Assembly: GCF_016861975.1 (NCBI RefSeq)
Contig: NZ_BOMB01000012.1
Span: 1-64,000, forward strand
DNA from: Actinocatenispora rupis
Lineage (GTDB): Bacteria > Actinomycetota > Actinomycetes > Mycobacteriales > Micromonosporaceae
Direction: 5' to 3'
Length of the DNA stretch: 64,000 nucleotides
Shown: in pieces, positions 7,462 to 16,960 of the stretch
How positions within the stretch are numbered: position 1 is the stretch's first letter
Layout of the letters: every line of letters starts with the position of its first letter
Notes under the pieces: generated by a model
Database searches by the model: none
Seen by the model: only the letters and a program-made list of their open reading frames with translations
What the model was told of the DNA's origin: nothing
Program-made: the position numbers and the translations under genes

Positions 7462-8667
7462 TCAGGCGCGGGGAGGTGGGGCGCCGAGGGACGGGCGGTC
7501 GACGGTACGCGAGCGGGCCGCGGCACCGCGGCGGCGTACGACGGCGATCAGCACACCCGCCAGCACCGCCACGACGAGTACGGCGGCGCCGGCCAGGACC
7601 CACGGCACCGGTGACCCGGTCGTACCCGCCGCCGCGGCTGGACTGTCCGATGTGGACGGTGACGGCTCCGCCGCCGGCAGCAACGGATTACGGTCCACCT
7701 TCGGTACGTCCGCGGTCAGCGCCCGCACCGGGTCCACGATCCCGAAGCCGTACTTCTCGTTGCGCCCAGCACCGTCCGGGTTCCGCGCCGTACGGATCAG
7801 CCGGTTGATGACGTTCGCCGCGCTCATCCCCGGGTACCTGCTCCGCACCAGCGCCGCCACCCCCGACACGATCGCCGCCGCATCACTCGTCCCGTCGGCG
7901 GTGACGTAGTCGCCCTGCTGATGTGCCTGCCGGCTCGTCACCGAGACGATGTTCGTCGCGGGCGCGGCCAGCACCGTCTCCGGGCCATGCGCCGAGCCGG
8001 ACCAGAACCGCATCGACTCGGTCACCCCGGAGACGGCGACGACGCCAGGAACATTCGCCGGCACGCTGACCGTCGAGTTGCCGGAACTCGTGTTGCCAGC
8101 GGCAGCAACGACGACAACGTCATGGTCGAACGCATACTTCAGCGCGGCCGAATCCGACGCGAGCGCCTTGCCGGATCCGCCCTGCGAGATGTTGATGACG
8201 CCCGCGCCGTGGTCCACGGCGTACCTGATCGCACGGTCCTGATCGCTGATGCTCTTGACGTCCACTCTGATCGGCATGATGCCGACACGGGGCGCGACAC
8301 CCAACGGACGACCGTCACCACCGGAAGAACCGATGTCGCTCGCCATTCCCGTGCCGTGGCCGTCCCGGTCGATGCCGCGGTCGGCGTCACCGATCAGCAG
8401 ACTGGTGCCGCCACGGACGCGGCCGCCGAAGACGGGATTGCCCGAGTCGACGCCGGAGTCGATGACAGCGACCGTCACTCCCCGACCGGTTGCGATCCGC
8501 TGAGCAGCCGGTATGTGCAGCGCATCCACCCACCACTGCTGGTCCCGCGGCGTCTCAGCAACTGCCACTCCGGGCAGAAGAACGGGTGCCGCAAGGAGAA
8601 ACGCCAGGATCACGCCTGCGCGGGCCAGAACCGGCCGCGTGCGTAGCCGAGCCGATCGCACTCTCAT
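7462..8667 (-). CDS. mycP: Mycosin (type VII secretion-associated subtilisin-like serine protease)
   Basis: This 401-residue S8 protease has a signal peptide (about 8-38), the catalytic triad Asp70 (AVIDSG), His104 (DGHGTGMAS) and Ser261 (DGTSDAAAIVSG), and the oxyanion Asn192 in AAGN. After a Pro/Ser-rich stretch comes a C-terminal transmembrane helix (about 350-375) with a basic tail. This is the mycosin layout: protease domain outside the membrane. Mycosins are needed for ESX secretion, where they process substrates and stabilise the channel. It starts 9 bp after the WxG protein stop, so they probably share a transcript. The ATG at 8667 follows GGGGG; a TTG precedes it directly. Confidence 0.9.
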   Translation of the reverse strand: MRVRSARLRTRPVLARAGVILAFLLAAPVLLPGVAVAETPRDQQWWVDALHIPAAQRIATGRGVTVAVIDSGVDSGNPVFGGRVRGGTSLLIGDADRGIDRDGHGTGMASDIGSSGGDGRPLGVAPRVGIMPIRVDVKSISDQDRAIRYAVDHGAGVINISQGGSGKALASDSAALKYAFDHDVVVVAAAGNTSSGNSTVSVPANVPGVVAVSGVTESMRFWSGSAHGPETVLAAPATNIVSVTSRQAHQQGDYVTADGTSDAAAIVSGVAALVRSRYPGMSAANVINRLIRTARNPDGAGRNEKYGFGIVDPVRALTADVPKVDRNPLLPAAEPSPSTSDSPAAAAGTTGSPVPWVLAGAAVLVVAVLAGVLIAVVRRRGAAARSRTVDRPSLGAPPPRA

Positions 8668-8676
8668 CAACCCCCG

Positions 8677-10032
8677 CTACTCGATCAACCCGGTGTGACT
8701 CGGCCGTTCCTTCGGCTGCCAGATACCGTCGTCGTCCTCGATCAGCCACGTCTGCCGCTCGTCGCGCTCCTGTGTCTTGCCGGCGCCCGGCTGCACCATC
8801 CCAGCGGCGCCGTTCGCGCCCCGGCCCATGGCCGACGCGGCCCGCTGGCCTGGTAGCTGATCTCGGATGTCGCTGCGCGGCCCGACCGGCTCGGCCGCGC
8901 TCGGTCTGGCGCCCACGCCCGCCGCGGTGCCTGCTCCGACACCGACCGCGCCGGCCCCGGCTCCGTAGCCGCCGATGCCGGCACCGCCCGCCGTCCCCGC
9001 TCCTGCAACCGGACCAGCGGACGCCGCGCCCGAGCCCGTCCCGTACCCGGCGCCGGTGCCGACGACTCCATCGGACACCGACGGGACCGAACCTTGCCCG
9101 CCGCCGGCCAGGGACGAGCCGACGCCACCGGCCGCGGAGACCGGCATCCGACCGGAGCCGAAATGCAACTGGTACCGACCGGGTGGCGACGATCCAGCAG
9201 CGCCCAGCGACATACCGCCGCCGAGCCCGGCCGCTCCGCCGGCCATTCCGTTCGCGCTGACGTCACTGCCTCCGGCCTGGTGAGCGTGGCGGTCGTCCGG
9301 GTGCTCCCCATCCCGGCTCCGCACCGGACCGGTCGGGGTGGGCATGTGGTGGGCTTCGCGGTCCCAGTCCGTACGGAGGGTGTCGAAGGCGGCGTGCGCG
9401 ACCTCCTTGTTCATGCCGTACCAGGTGCGGGCGACGTCGCGGAAGTACTTCTTCGCGGCGGCGTCGCGGCTGGCCTGTTCGGACAGCGGGCCGTGCCGGG
9501 AGCCCATGTCCACGGACCACTCGTCGGTACTGGCGCCGCGGCCGGATCCGCGGGTGCCGAGGGTGGCGTCGGCTTCGGCGGCGGCGTACCGCTGCCAGAG
9601 GTAGTCGACGGCGAGCGCCTCGAAGTCGGTGTACCGCCCGCGGTCGTCGCCGTAGTCGTCGTAGAGCCGGCCGCCGGTGCCGTCGTCGTCGCGGCCGGCG
9701 GGCAGCTGGCCGCCGAACGTCGGCACGGGAATGGCGCGTACGGCGTCGGAGAGGGCGGTGGCCTGGGTGTCGAGCCGGTCGAGGACCGCCGAGTATTCCT
9801 GGTTGAGCTGGTCGATGCGGTCGACGATCTGCTTGGCCTTGCGGGCGAACTCGGTGGCCGCGGGCCCCTTCCACTGCGTGGTCATGTTGGTCTGGAGCTC
9901 GGTGGCGCGGTCGCGGACCACGTCGAGTTCGCCGAAGAGGGTGTGCCAGGGGCGTTTCATGGCCTGGATGTCGTCGACGCGGCCGGGCAGGGTGACCTGC
10001 CGTACGGCGGCCTCCCAGGTGCCGTCGCCCAT
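8677..10032 (-). CDS. Large WxG-motif type VII secretion substrate-like protein with Gly/Ala-rich C terminus
   Basis: This 451-residue protein begins with helical hairpins carrying a W-x-G motif (WKG at 54-56). A YTDFE segment (134-138) matches the type VII export motif YxxxD/E. Residues about 255-410 are very rich in Gly and Ala, and the C-terminal tail (IEDDDGIWQPKERP) is acidic and ordered-looking. The layout resembles large WXG100/PPE-like secreted proteins rather than a 100-residue EsxA. It starts 2 bp after the stop of the EspC-like gene and is followed by the mycosin. No EccB, EccC, EccD or EccE gene is in the window. Function beyond export is unknown. Confidence 0.75.
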   Translation of the reverse strand: MGDGTWEAAVRQVTLPGRVDDIQAMKRPWHTLFGELDVVRDRATELQTNMTTQWKGPAATEFARKAKQIVDRIDQLNQEYSAVLDRLDTQATALSDAVRAIPVPTFGGQLPAGRDDDGTGGRLYDDYGDDRGRYTDFEALAVDYLWQRYAAAEADATLGTRGSGRGASTDEWSVDMGSRHGPLSEQASRDAAAKKYFRDVARTWYGMNKEVAHAAFDTLRTDWDREAHHMPTPTGPVRSRDGEHPDDRHAHQAGGSDVSANGMAGGAAGLGGGMSLGAAGSSPPGRYQLHFGSGRMPVSAAGGVGSSLAGGGQGSVPSVSDGVVGTGAGYGTGSGAASAGPVAGAGTAGGAGIGGYGAGAGAVGVGAGTAAGVGARPSAAEPVGPRSDIRDQLPGQRAASAMGRGANGAAGMVQPGAGKTQERDERQTWLIEDDDGIWQPKERPSHTGLIE

Positions 10033-10034
10033 CG

Positions 10035-10520
10035 TCACGCCTTCCCGGCCGGGTCGGCGCCGAGGCCGAGCGCGGCGTCGAGGGTACGGCGGTCGGCGGC
10101 GCTCAGCCGGTGGTGCGGGTCGTACGTGCCGAAGGAGCGGTGCGCGGCGTCCTCGGTCTCCAGATAGTTCTGTTGGCTCAACCGCAACGCTTTCGCGATC
10201 TGGTCGAAGTCGGCGGCGAGCGCCCGGAGGTCGTCGGCCATCCGCGCCCGCAGCTCGCCGTGCCGCTCGACGAGCCGGTCCGCCTCGGCGAACCGACCGA
10301 ACGGCGTGTGCGTGTGGCCGGCTCCCGCCTTCATCGCCGCCACCTCCAGCGAACTCGTGAAGTTGCGCCTGACGCGGCCGCGGAGATCGGTGGCGATCAG
10401 CGCGGCGAAGTCGGCGGCCCGGGTGAAGATCGCGTCGTCGCCCACCTCGTACCGGTCGCCGCTGGCCCGCGGCTCCACCCGCAGGTGGTGCCTCAGCTCG
10501 TCCGGCTGCCGCTCCGACAT
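10035..10520 (-). CDS. EspC-like small helical protein, possible type VII secretion partner
   Basis: This 161-residue protein is predicted to be mostly helical. It carries Y119-L-E-T-E123, matching the YxxxD/E export motif, after a helix-turn-helix pair, as in EspC/ESX secretion-associated proteins. No WxG is present. The ATG at 10520 has a strong GGAGGGGA binding site; the longer frame to 10733 lacks support. It is the first gene of a tightly packed run with the WxG protein and mycosin, so the two small-substrate-like proteins may form a heterodimer. Family assignment is tentative because similarity here is mostly structural. Confidence 0.65.
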   Translation of the reverse strand: MSERQPDELRHHLRVEPRASGDRYEVGDDAIFTRAADFAALIATDLRGRVRRNFTSSLEVAAMKAGAGHTHTPFGRFAEADRLVERHGELRARMADDLRALAADFDQIAKALRLSQQNYLETEDAAHRSFGTYDPHHRLSAADRRTLDAALGLGADPAGKA

Positions 10521-10784
10521 CAGGTCCCCTCCCCCGCGCACCCCACGCAATCCGAGACCGTATCGGATCCCCACCAACGCCGCCGCCACCCCCGAACCGC
10601 TCGGCGCACCCCACAACCAACCATCACGGTACGTCCCGGGCGAGCAGGCTCGGCCCAGCCCACAGCACCGCGGAGCCCACCCACCGGAGCGCCGGGCGGA
10701 GGCACGGCCGAGCGCGGAGGGGTGGTGCGGCACGCGGGCGACCGGTACCGGGGAAAGGCGGGAGCGCCGACGCCGGTACGGGGG

Positions 10785-12137
10785 CTAGAGGACGTTCAGG
10801 TAGCGCCGCCGCTCGTACGGGGTGACGCGGCTGGCGTACGCGTCCCACTCGGAGCGCTTGTTCTTGCAGAAGAAGTCGAACACGCCCTCGCCGAGGGTTT
10901 CGGCGACGAACTCGGAGCGGGCGAGGACGTCGAGCGCCTCGGACAGGTCGTGCGGCAGCGGCTCGTACCCCATGGCGCGCCGCTCGGCGTCGGTGAGCGC
11001 CCAGATGTCGTCCTCGGCGCCGGGCGGCAGCTCGTACCCTTCCTCGATGCCCTTCATGCCGGCCGCGAGGAGCACCGCGTACGCGAGGTAGGGGTTGCAG
11101 GCGGTGTCGATGGAGCGGACCTCGACGCGGGCGGAGTTGGGCTTGCCGTACGCGGGGACGCGGACGAGCGCGGACCGGTTGAGGTGGCCCCACGAGACGA
11201 ACGCCGGCACCTCGTTGGTGGTGTCCGGCAGCGGCGCCGGGAACAGCCGCTTGTACGAGTTGACCCACTGGTTCGTGATCGCCGTGTACTCCCGCGCGTG
11301 GTGCAGCAGCCCGGCGATGAACGAGCGCGCGACCTTGGACAGCTTCATCGGGTCGGTCGGGTCGTGGAACGCGTTGCGTTCGCCCTCGAACAGCGACAGG
11401 TGGGTGTGCATGCCGCTGCCGGGCTGTTCGGTGAACGGCTTCGGCATGAACGTGGCGCGCACCCCCTGCGACACCGCCACCTCCTTCACCACGTGCCGGA
11501 ACGTCATGATGTTGTCGGCGGTGGTCAGCGCGTCGGCGTACCGCAGGTCGATCTCCTGCTGGCCGGGAGCCACCTCGTGGTGGCTGAACTCGACGGAGAT
11601 GCCGATGCGTTCCAGGGCGAGGACGGCCTGCCGGCGGAAGTCGCGGGCCGCGGCGTGCGTGGTGTTGTCGAAGTAGCCGCCGGAGTCGACGGGGGTCGGC
11701 TCGGAGCCGTCCTCCGGCATGTCGGTGACCAGGAAGAACTCGATCTCCGGGTGGGTGTAGAAGGTGAAGCCCTTCTCCGCCGCCTTCGCCAGGGTGCGGC
11801 GCAGCACGTGCCGCGGGTCGGCCCAGGACGGCGCCCCGTCGGGCATCGCGATGTCGCAGAACATCCGGGCGCTCTCGCCGTTCGCCCCGCCCTCGAACGG
11901 GAACACCTGGAACGTCGCCGGGTCCGGTATGGCGATCATGTCCGACTCGTGTACCCGGGCGAAGCCCTCGATCGCCGAGCCGTCGAAGCCGATGCCCTCC
12001 TCGAAGGCGGCCTCCAGCTCGGCCGGCGCCACCGACACGCTCTTCAACGTGCCCAGCACGTCGGTGAACCAGAGCCGGAGGAACCGGATGTCGCGCTCCT
12101 CCAGGGTACGTAGCACGAACTCCTGCTGACGGTCCAT
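10785..12137 (-). CDS. glnA2: Glutamine synthetase type I, GlnA2-like
   Basis: This 450-residue protein starts MDRQQEFVLRTLEERDIRFLRLWFTDVLG, very close to actinobacterial GlnA2. Active-site landmarks are FDGSAIEGF, the metal ligands in HPEIEFF and HHEVAPGQQEIDLRY, GSGMHTHLSL, and NRSALVRVPAYG before ARVEVR. It lacks the NLYDLP adenylylation loop of GlnA1-beta enzymes, so it is an alpha-type enzyme unlikely to be controlled by adenylylation. It converts glutamate, ammonia and ATP to glutamine, although some GlnA paralogues take other amines. The ATG at 12137 follows CAGACT by 6 nt and may be leaderless. It is divergent from the epimerase gene. Confidence 0.93.
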   Translation of the reverse strand: MDRQQEFVLRTLEERDIRFLRLWFTDVLGTLKSVSVAPAELEAAFEEGIGFDGSAIEGFARVHESDMIAIPDPATFQVFPFEGGANGESARMFCDIAMPDGAPSWADPRHVLRRTLAKAAEKGFTFYTHPEIEFFLVTDMPEDGSEPTPVDSGGYFDNTTHAAARDFRRQAVLALERIGISVEFSHHEVAPGQQEIDLRYADALTTADNIMTFRHVVKEVAVSQGVRATFMPKPFTEQPGSGMHTHLSLFEGERNAFHDPTDPMKLSKVARSFIAGLLHHAREYTAITNQWVNSYKRLFPAPLPDTTNEVPAFVSWGHLNRSALVRVPAYGKPNSARVEVRSIDTACNPYLAYAVLLAAGMKGIEEGYELPPGAEDDIWALTDAERRAMGYEPLPHDLSEALDVLARSEFVAETLGEGVFDFFCKNKRSEWDAYASRVTPYERRRYLNVL

Positions 12138-12234
12138 GCCCGCAGTCTGCCTCTTCCCCGCGCCGGGCGGGTAACCGGCACGCCAACTCCGCCGTGTGCC
12201 AGGCTGTCGGCACCCGTACGGAGGAGGAACGCGG

Positions 12235-13005
12235 ATGCGGTTGCTGGTCATCGGTGGTGCCGGCTACGTCGGCCGGCTGGTTCTGCCCGGTCTCGCCGCC
12301 CGGCACCAGGTCCGGGTGCTCGACCTGCGTCGACCCGACACCGACTGCGAGTACGTGGCGGGCTCGGCGACCGATCCGGACGTCCTGGCGGAGGCGTGCG
12401 CCGGGATGGCGGCGGTCGTGCACATGGCGATGGCGCCGACCAACGCGCGCGGCGAGACCGACCTGGGCACGGCCTTCGACGTGCACGTGAAGTCGCCGTA
12501 CCTGACGGTCCGGGCGGCCCGGGACGCCGGCCACCTGGTGTTCGTGTCGAGCCTGTCGGTGCACCGCGACCTACGCGTACGGACGCTGGCGGCGGACGAG
12601 CCGGCCGACGCGACCGACCCGTACGGGCTGACGAAACGGCTGGGCGAGCAGGCCGCGACGGCCGCCGCCGGCGAGACGGGGAAGGCGCTGACCATCCTGC
12701 GGCTCGCCTGGCCGACCCCGGACGCGTCCTGGCCGGCGTGGCAGGTGGGCCTCGACGACGGCCCCGGCCCGGGCCGCACGTACGCGACGGCGGAGCCGGA
12801 CGACCCGCGCCCGCCGGTACGGATGCGGGACGGTCGGCCGCTCGCCGCGCTCGCCGCGTCCGACCTGACCGCGGCGCTGCTGGCCGCGCTCGACCGCCCG
12901 GACGGCGTCCGTACGCTGCCGCTCACCGGCGACACCACCGACACCGTGATCGACATGGCGCCCACCCGGGCCGCGCTCGGCTGGTCCCCCACCCGCCGGC
13001 TCTGA
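12235..13005 (+). CDS. NAD-dependent epimerase/dehydratase-like protein (SDR family)
   Basis: This 256-residue Rossmann-fold protein starts MRLLVIGGAGYVGRLVLPGLA, with the extended-SDR GGxGYVG nucleotide site. VFVSSLSVHRD matches the Ser region and DPYGLTKRLGE the catalytic YxxxK. It is shorter than sugar epimerases (usually 300 or more residues), so the substrate domain is reduced; this type is common in actinobacteria without known substrates. The ATG at 12235 has a GAGGAGGAAC ribosome binding site. It lies between the divergent glnA2 and nadE on the same strand. Confidence 0.85.
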   Translation: MRLLVIGGAGYVGRLVLPGLAARHQVRVLDLRRPDTDCEYVAGSATDPDVLAEACAGMAAVVHMAMAPTNARGETDLGTAFDVHVKSPYLTVRAARDAGHLVFVSSLSVHRDLRVRTLAADEPADATDPYGLTKRLGEQAATAAAGETGKALTILRLAWPTPDASWPAWQVGLDDGPGPGRTYATAEPDDPRPPVRMRDGRPLAALAASDLTAALLAALDRPDGVRTLPLTGDTTDTVIDMAPTRAALGWSPTRRL

Positions 13006-13093
13006 ACCCCACCCGCCGGTACGTGAGGGAACTCGCCGCTTCGGTCGGCGGGGGACGCTCGGCCGCGCCGGGCGGGTGCGCGAGGATGGGGAC

Positions 13094-14845
13094 ATGCCGA
13101 CGTTGCGCATCGCCCTCGCCCAGGTGGATCCCACGGTCGGCGACCTCGCCGGCAACGCCGAGCTGGTCCGCCGGACCGCCCGCCGTGCCGCCGACGAGGG
13201 CGCCCAGCTGGTCGCGTTCCCGGAGATGATGCTGACCGGGTACCCGGTGGAGGATCTGGTCTTCCGGGCCTCGTTCGTGGCGGCCAGCCGGTCCGCGGTG
13301 GAGCGGCTCGCCGCCGACCTCGCCGCCGACGACCTCGCCGACCTCCCGGTACTCGTGGGCTACCTGGACGCCGACGGCCCGCCGCGGATGAGCGCCGAGG
13401 CCGAACCGGACCGCGGCCCCCGCAACGCGCTCGCCGTCCTGCACGGCGGCACCGTCGCCGCCCGGTACTTCAAGCACCACCTGCCGAACTACGGCGTCTT
13501 CGACGAGGACCGGTACTTCGTCTCCGGCGACACGCTCACCCTCGTCCGGGTCGGCGGGGTCGACGTGGCGCTGACCGTCTGCGAGGACCTGTGGCAGGCG
13601 GGCGGGCCGTTCGCCGCGGCCCGCGGTGCGGGCGCCGGGCTCGTCGTCAACGTCAACGGCTCGCCGTACGAGCTGGCGAAGGACGACCTCCGGCTGGAAC
13701 TGTGCAGGCGGCGCGCGGCCGAGGCGGGCGCCACGCTGGCGTACGTGAACATGGTCGGCGCGCAGGACGAGCTGGTGTACGACGGGGACTCGCTGGTCGT
13801 CACCGCCGACGGGGAGCTGCTGGCGCGGGCGCCGCAGTTCGCCGAGGACCTGGTGGTACTGGATCTCGACCTGCCGGCCGCGTCGGACGGGCCGGCGCCC
13901 GCGGAGGCGGCCGGGATGCGGATCGACCGGGTGACGCTCGGGGCGACGCCCGCGGCGCCGACCGGGCCGCGGCGTACCGGGGAGTTGACGGAGCGGATCG
14001 CCGACGAGGCCGAGGTGTGGGCGGCGCTCGTCACCGGGCTGCGCGACTACGTCCGGAAGAACGGGTTCCGGTCGGTCGTGCTCGGCCTGTCCGGCGGCAT
14101 CGACTCGTCCGTCGTCGCCGCGGTCGCCTGCGACGCGCTCGGGCCGGAGCGCGTGTTCGGCGTCTCCATGCCCAGCGAGTACTCGTCGGAGCACTCCCGG
14201 TCGGACGCCGCCGACCTCGCCGACCGTACCGGGCTGCACTACCGCACCGAGCCGATCGCGCCGATGGTCGACTCGTACCTGGCGCAGCTGACGCTGTCCG
14301 GGATGGCCGTGGAGAACCTGCAGGCGCGGGTGCGCGGCGTGCTGCTGATGGCGCTGTCCAACCAGGAGGGCCACCTGGTCCTCACCACCGGCAACAAGAG
14401 CGAGCTGGCCGTCGGCTACTCCACGCTCTACGGCGACTCGGTCGGCGGCTTCAACCCGCTCAAGGACGTACCGAAGACGTGGGTGTTCCGGCTGGCGCGG
14501 TGGCGCAACGCGGACGCCGAGAAGCGCGGCACCACCCCGCCCATCCCGGAGAACTCCATCACCAAGCCGCCCAGCGCGGAGCTGCGGCCCGGCCAGCTCG
14601 ACACCGACTCGCTCCCGCCGTACGACGAGCTGGACACCATCCTCGCCGGGTACGTGGACGGCGACGCCGGACGCGCCGACCTGGTCGCCGCCGGGCACGA
14701 CCCGGCCGTGGTGGACCGGGTGATCCGGCTCGTCGACCTCGCCGAGTACAAGCGGCGGCAGTCGGCGCCCGGCCCGAAGATCAGCCCGAAGGCGTTCGGC
14801 CGGGACCGGCGGCTGCCCATCACCAACCGCTTCCGCGACAGCTAA
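13094..14845 (+). CDS. nadE: Glutamine-dependent NAD+ synthetase
   Basis: This 583-residue enzyme makes NAD from deamido-NAD, ATP and glutamine. The N-terminal nitrilase-type glutaminase (about 1-270) shows catalytic Glu in AFPEMMLTGYP, Lys in YFKHHLPNYG and Cys in LTVCEDLW. The C-terminal synthetase domain has the PP-loop LGLSGGIDSS and TGNKSELAVGYSTLYGD, both diagnostic. It resembles the shorter two-domain NadE form. Start ATG 13094 follows GAGGATGGGGAC; the GTG at 13076 is less likely. It converges on the Uma2 gene with a 4-bp overlap of stop codons. Confidence 0.95.
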   Translation: MPTLRIALAQVDPTVGDLAGNAELVRRTARRAADEGAQLVAFPEMMLTGYPVEDLVFRASFVAASRSAVERLAADLAADDLADLPVLVGYLDADGPPRMSAEAEPDRGPRNALAVLHGGTVAARYFKHHLPNYGVFDEDRYFVSGDTLTLVRVGGVDVALTVCEDLWQAGGPFAAARGAGAGLVVNVNGSPYELAKDDLRLELCRRRAAEAGATLAYVNMVGAQDELVYDGDSLVVTADGELLARAPQFAEDLVVLDLDLPAASDGPAPAEAAGMRIDRVTLGATPAAPTGPRRTGELTERIADEAEVWAALVTGLRDYVRKNGFRSVVLGLSGGIDSSVVAAVACDALGPERVFGVSMPSEYSSEHSRSDAADLADRTGLHYRTEPIAPMVDSYLAQLTLSGMAVENLQARVRGVLLMALSNQEGHLVLTTGNKSELAVGYSTLYGDSVGGFNPLKDVPKTWVFRLARWRNADAEKRGTTPPIPENSITKPPSAELRPGQLDTDSLPPYDELDTILAGYVDGDAGRADLVAAGHDPAVVDRVIRLVDLAEYKRRQSAPGPKISPKAFGRDRRLPITNRFRDS

Positions 14846-15354
14846 CCGTCCAGCTCGTCCAGCGGGACCACCCCGGCCGGCACGTACACCCGGCGGTCGG
14901 GGTCGAGGCGGAACTGCGCCACGTGCACGGTTCCGCTCCCGTCGCGGTCCGCCCGCCAGAACTCGGCGATCCCCAGCCTCGCGTACAGCGCGGGCTTGTC
15001 GATGTAGTCGTCGTCCCGGCTGCTCGGCGACACGACCTCGACGGCCAGCTCGATCTCGCCTGGCTGGAAGTACGCGCTGTCCTCGTCCGGCTCGTCGACG
15101 AACGCGGCCACGTCGAGGACGCGGGTCTCACCCGGCGCGATCGCCAAACCGACCTCGATCCGGCCGATACGGCCTTGTCGGATCAACAGGTTCGCGATCC
15201 GACGCTGCGCCTCGGTGTGCCAAACCCGAGCCGGGCTCATCACGACGATCCGTCCCCCATGCAGCTCGAACCGTGCGTGCTCGGGCAGCAGGTGCTCCGC
15301 CATCTCGACCGTGAAGCCATCGAACGGCGGCACGTGACTCGGCAGCGCTCCCAC
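14842..15354 (-). CDS. Uma2-family (DUF820) restriction-endonuclease-like protein
   Basis: This 170-residue protein has the PD-(D/E)xK-like Uma2 pattern: [29 protein letters not shown] (catalytic Asp), [33 protein letters not shown] (Glu and Lys). Uma2 proteins are widespread with no settled biological role. The GTG at 15354 has GGGGAGG 8 nt upstream; GTG 15363 and ATG 15423 are alternatives. It is convergent with nadE (overlapping ends) and divergent from panB. Confidence 0.85.
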   Translation of the reverse strand: MGALPSHVPPFDGFTVEMAEHLLPEHARFELHGGRIVVMSPARVWHTEAQRRIANLLIRQGRIGRIEVGLAIAPGETRVLDVAAFVDEPDEDSAYFQPGEIELAVEVVSPSSRDDDYIDKPALYARLGIAEFWRADRDGSGTVHVAQFRLDPDRRVYVPAGVVPLDELDG

Positions 15355-15559
15355 CAGGCTCACCTCCCCGTCACCGCTGTCCCCGCCCACTCTACCTACG
15401 CGACGGTATGTGACATTCCGCATCGGGTACTGCCGTCGCGGCGCATTCTGGTGTGAGGATCGGCCTGGAGGAGCACGCCAGCGTCGGCGAGCATCGTCGG
15501 CGTACCGGCGTCTCCCCGCCCGGGGACCCGAACGGGCCCCGAGGGAAGGGAGCACACAG

Positions 15560-16417
15560 ATGTCCGACAAGTACGCCGACGGGACGGCCGAGGCCAGCCT
15601 GTACGGCGGGCCGAGCATCAAGCGGGTCCGCATCGCCCACCTCCGCGAGGCCAAGGAGCGCGGCGAACGCTGGCCGATGCTGACCAGCTACGACCAGTAC
15701 TCGGCGGCGGTCTTCGACGAGATCGGCATTCCGGTGCTGCTCGTCGGCGACTCCGCCGCCAACAACGTGTACGGCTACGACACCACCCTGCGGGTCGACC
15801 TCGACGAGATGCTGCCGCTGGTGAAGGCCGTCACCCGGGCCACGTCGCGGGCGCTGGTGGTGGCCGATCTGCCGTTCGGCACGTACGAGGCGGGCCCCGC
15901 GCAGGCCCTGGAGTCCTCGGTACGGCTGATGAAGGAGGGCGGCGCGCAGGCCGTCAAACTGGAGGGCGGCCAACGGATGCGGCCGCAGATCGAGGCGCTC
16001 ACCCACGCCGGCATCCCGGTCATGGCGCACATCGGGTTCACTCCGCAGTCCGAGCACATGCTCGGCGGGTACCGGGTGCAGGGACGCGGCGAGGCGGCCG
16101 ACTCGCTCGTCGCGGACGCCCGCGCGGTGTGCGAGGCCGGCGCGTTCGCGGTGGTGCTGGAGATGGTGCCGGGTCAGGTCGCCAAGCGGATTACGCACGA
16201 GCTGGCGATCCCGACCGTCGGCATCGGCGCCGGCCCGGACTGCGACGCGCAGGTCCTGGTATGGCAGGACATGGCGGGCCTGCGCCCGGGGCGTACGCCG
16301 CGCTTCGTGAAGCGGTACGCGGACCTCAACACCGTCCTCGGCAAGGCCGCGCGCGCCTTCGCCGACGAGGTCACGTCCGGCGCGTTCCCCGCCGCCGAGC
16401 ACACCTTCCAGCAGTAG
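15560..16417 (+). CDS. panB: 3-Methyl-2-oxobutanoate hydroxymethyltransferase
   Basis: This 285-residue enzyme adds a hydroxymethyl group from methylene-tetrahydrofolate to alpha-ketoisovalerate, the first committed step of pantothenate and CoA synthesis. Diagnostic segments are [60 protein letters not shown] and [12 protein letters not shown], with metal ligands in VGDS and ADLPFG. A GGGAAGGGAG ribosome binding site precedes ATG 15560. It ends in a strong bidirectional hairpin shared with the convergent MarR gene. Confidence 0.96.
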   Translation: MSDKYADGTAEASLYGGPSIKRVRIAHLREAKERGERWPMLTSYDQYSAAVFDEIGIPVLLVGDSAANNVYGYDTTLRVDLDEMLPLVKAVTRATSRALVVADLPFGTYEAGPAQALESSVRLMKEGGAQAVKLEGGQRMRPQIEALTHAGIPVMAHIGFTPQSEHMLGGYRVQGRGEAADSLVADARAVCEAGAFAVVLEMVPGQVAKRITHELAIPTVGIGAGPDCDAQVLVWQDMAGLRPGRTPRFVKRYADLNTVLGKAARAFADEVTSGAFPAAEHTFQQ

Positions 16418-16423
16418 TACGCC

Positions 16424-16468
16424 CGTCCCGCGGCCCGCCGGTGTTCTGTACCGGCGGGCCGCGGGACG
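16424..16468. terminator. Bidirectional terminator hairpin between panB and a MarR gene
   Basis: A perfect 19-bp inverted repeat (16424-16442 and 16450-16468; arm begins CGTCCCGCGGCCC) encloses a 7-nt loop. It sits between convergent stop codons at 16417 and 16470 and has no U-tract, as is usual in actinomycetes. Confidence 0.88.
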
Positions 16469-16469
16469 G

Positions 16470-16934
16470 TCACGGATCCCTTGTCAGGGCGGCGAAGTCG
16501 GTGACGAAGCGGGTGAGGAGCCGGCCGAGGGCGGCGCGGTCGGCGGCGGACCAGCCGGCGGTCGCCTCGGCCACCACGTCGCGGCGGAACGCGCGGACCC
16601 GGTCGAGGAGGCGGCGGCCGGCGGCGGCGAGGGTCAGCGGCGAACGCCGGCCGTCGGCGGGGTCGGCGCCGCGGCGGAGCAGCCCGGCGTCGAGGGCCTG
16701 CGCGGCGAGCCGGCTGGCGCGCGGCTGGTCGACGCCGAGCGCCGCGGCGGCCTCGGTGACGGTCAGCGGGCCGGCGCCGTCGACGGCGTCGAGCAGGTCC
16801 ACGACCGCGTCCGGTACGTCGGAGCGGCCGGCACGCCGGCGGGACAGCCGGGCCAGGCTGCGACGCGCCTGACTGCGGCGGATCGCGACCAGGGCGCGCT
16901 CGATCTCGGTGACGCTCGTCGACTTGTCGACCAT
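16470..16934 (-). CDS. MarR-family transcriptional regulator
   Basis: This 154-residue winged-helix protein contains GPLTVTEAAAALGVDQPRASRLAAQALDAGLLRRGADPADGRRSPLTLAAAGRRLLDRV, with the family's DGRRSxL wing. Flanking helices would dimerise. The ATG at 16934 is chosen over the longer frame to 16973. It faces another winged-helix gene across a 32-bp gap, so the two probably share regulation; the target and ligand are unknown. Confidence 0.85.
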   Translation of the reverse strand: MVDKSTSVTEIERALVAIRRSQARRSLARLSRRRAGRSDVPDAVVDLLDAVDGAGPLTVTEAAAALGVDQPRASRLAAQALDAGLLRRGADPADGRRSPLTLAAAGRRLLDRVRAFRRDVVAEATAGWSAADRAALGRLLTRFVTDFAALTRDP

Positions 16935-16960
16935 CGGGTACCTGATCCATAGTGGGAGGC

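Noticed and set aside
8677-10620. 647-codon frame beginning upstream of the WxG protein
   Set aside because: The N-terminal part is the other frame of the EspC-like gene; MGDGTWEAAV at 10032 is 2 bp from that gene's stop and is the natural start.
12138-12234. Possible GlnR-like box (GTAAC...CCAAC) between glnA2 and the epimerase gene
   Set aside because: The spacing between the half-sites is off by one and only one half is convincing.
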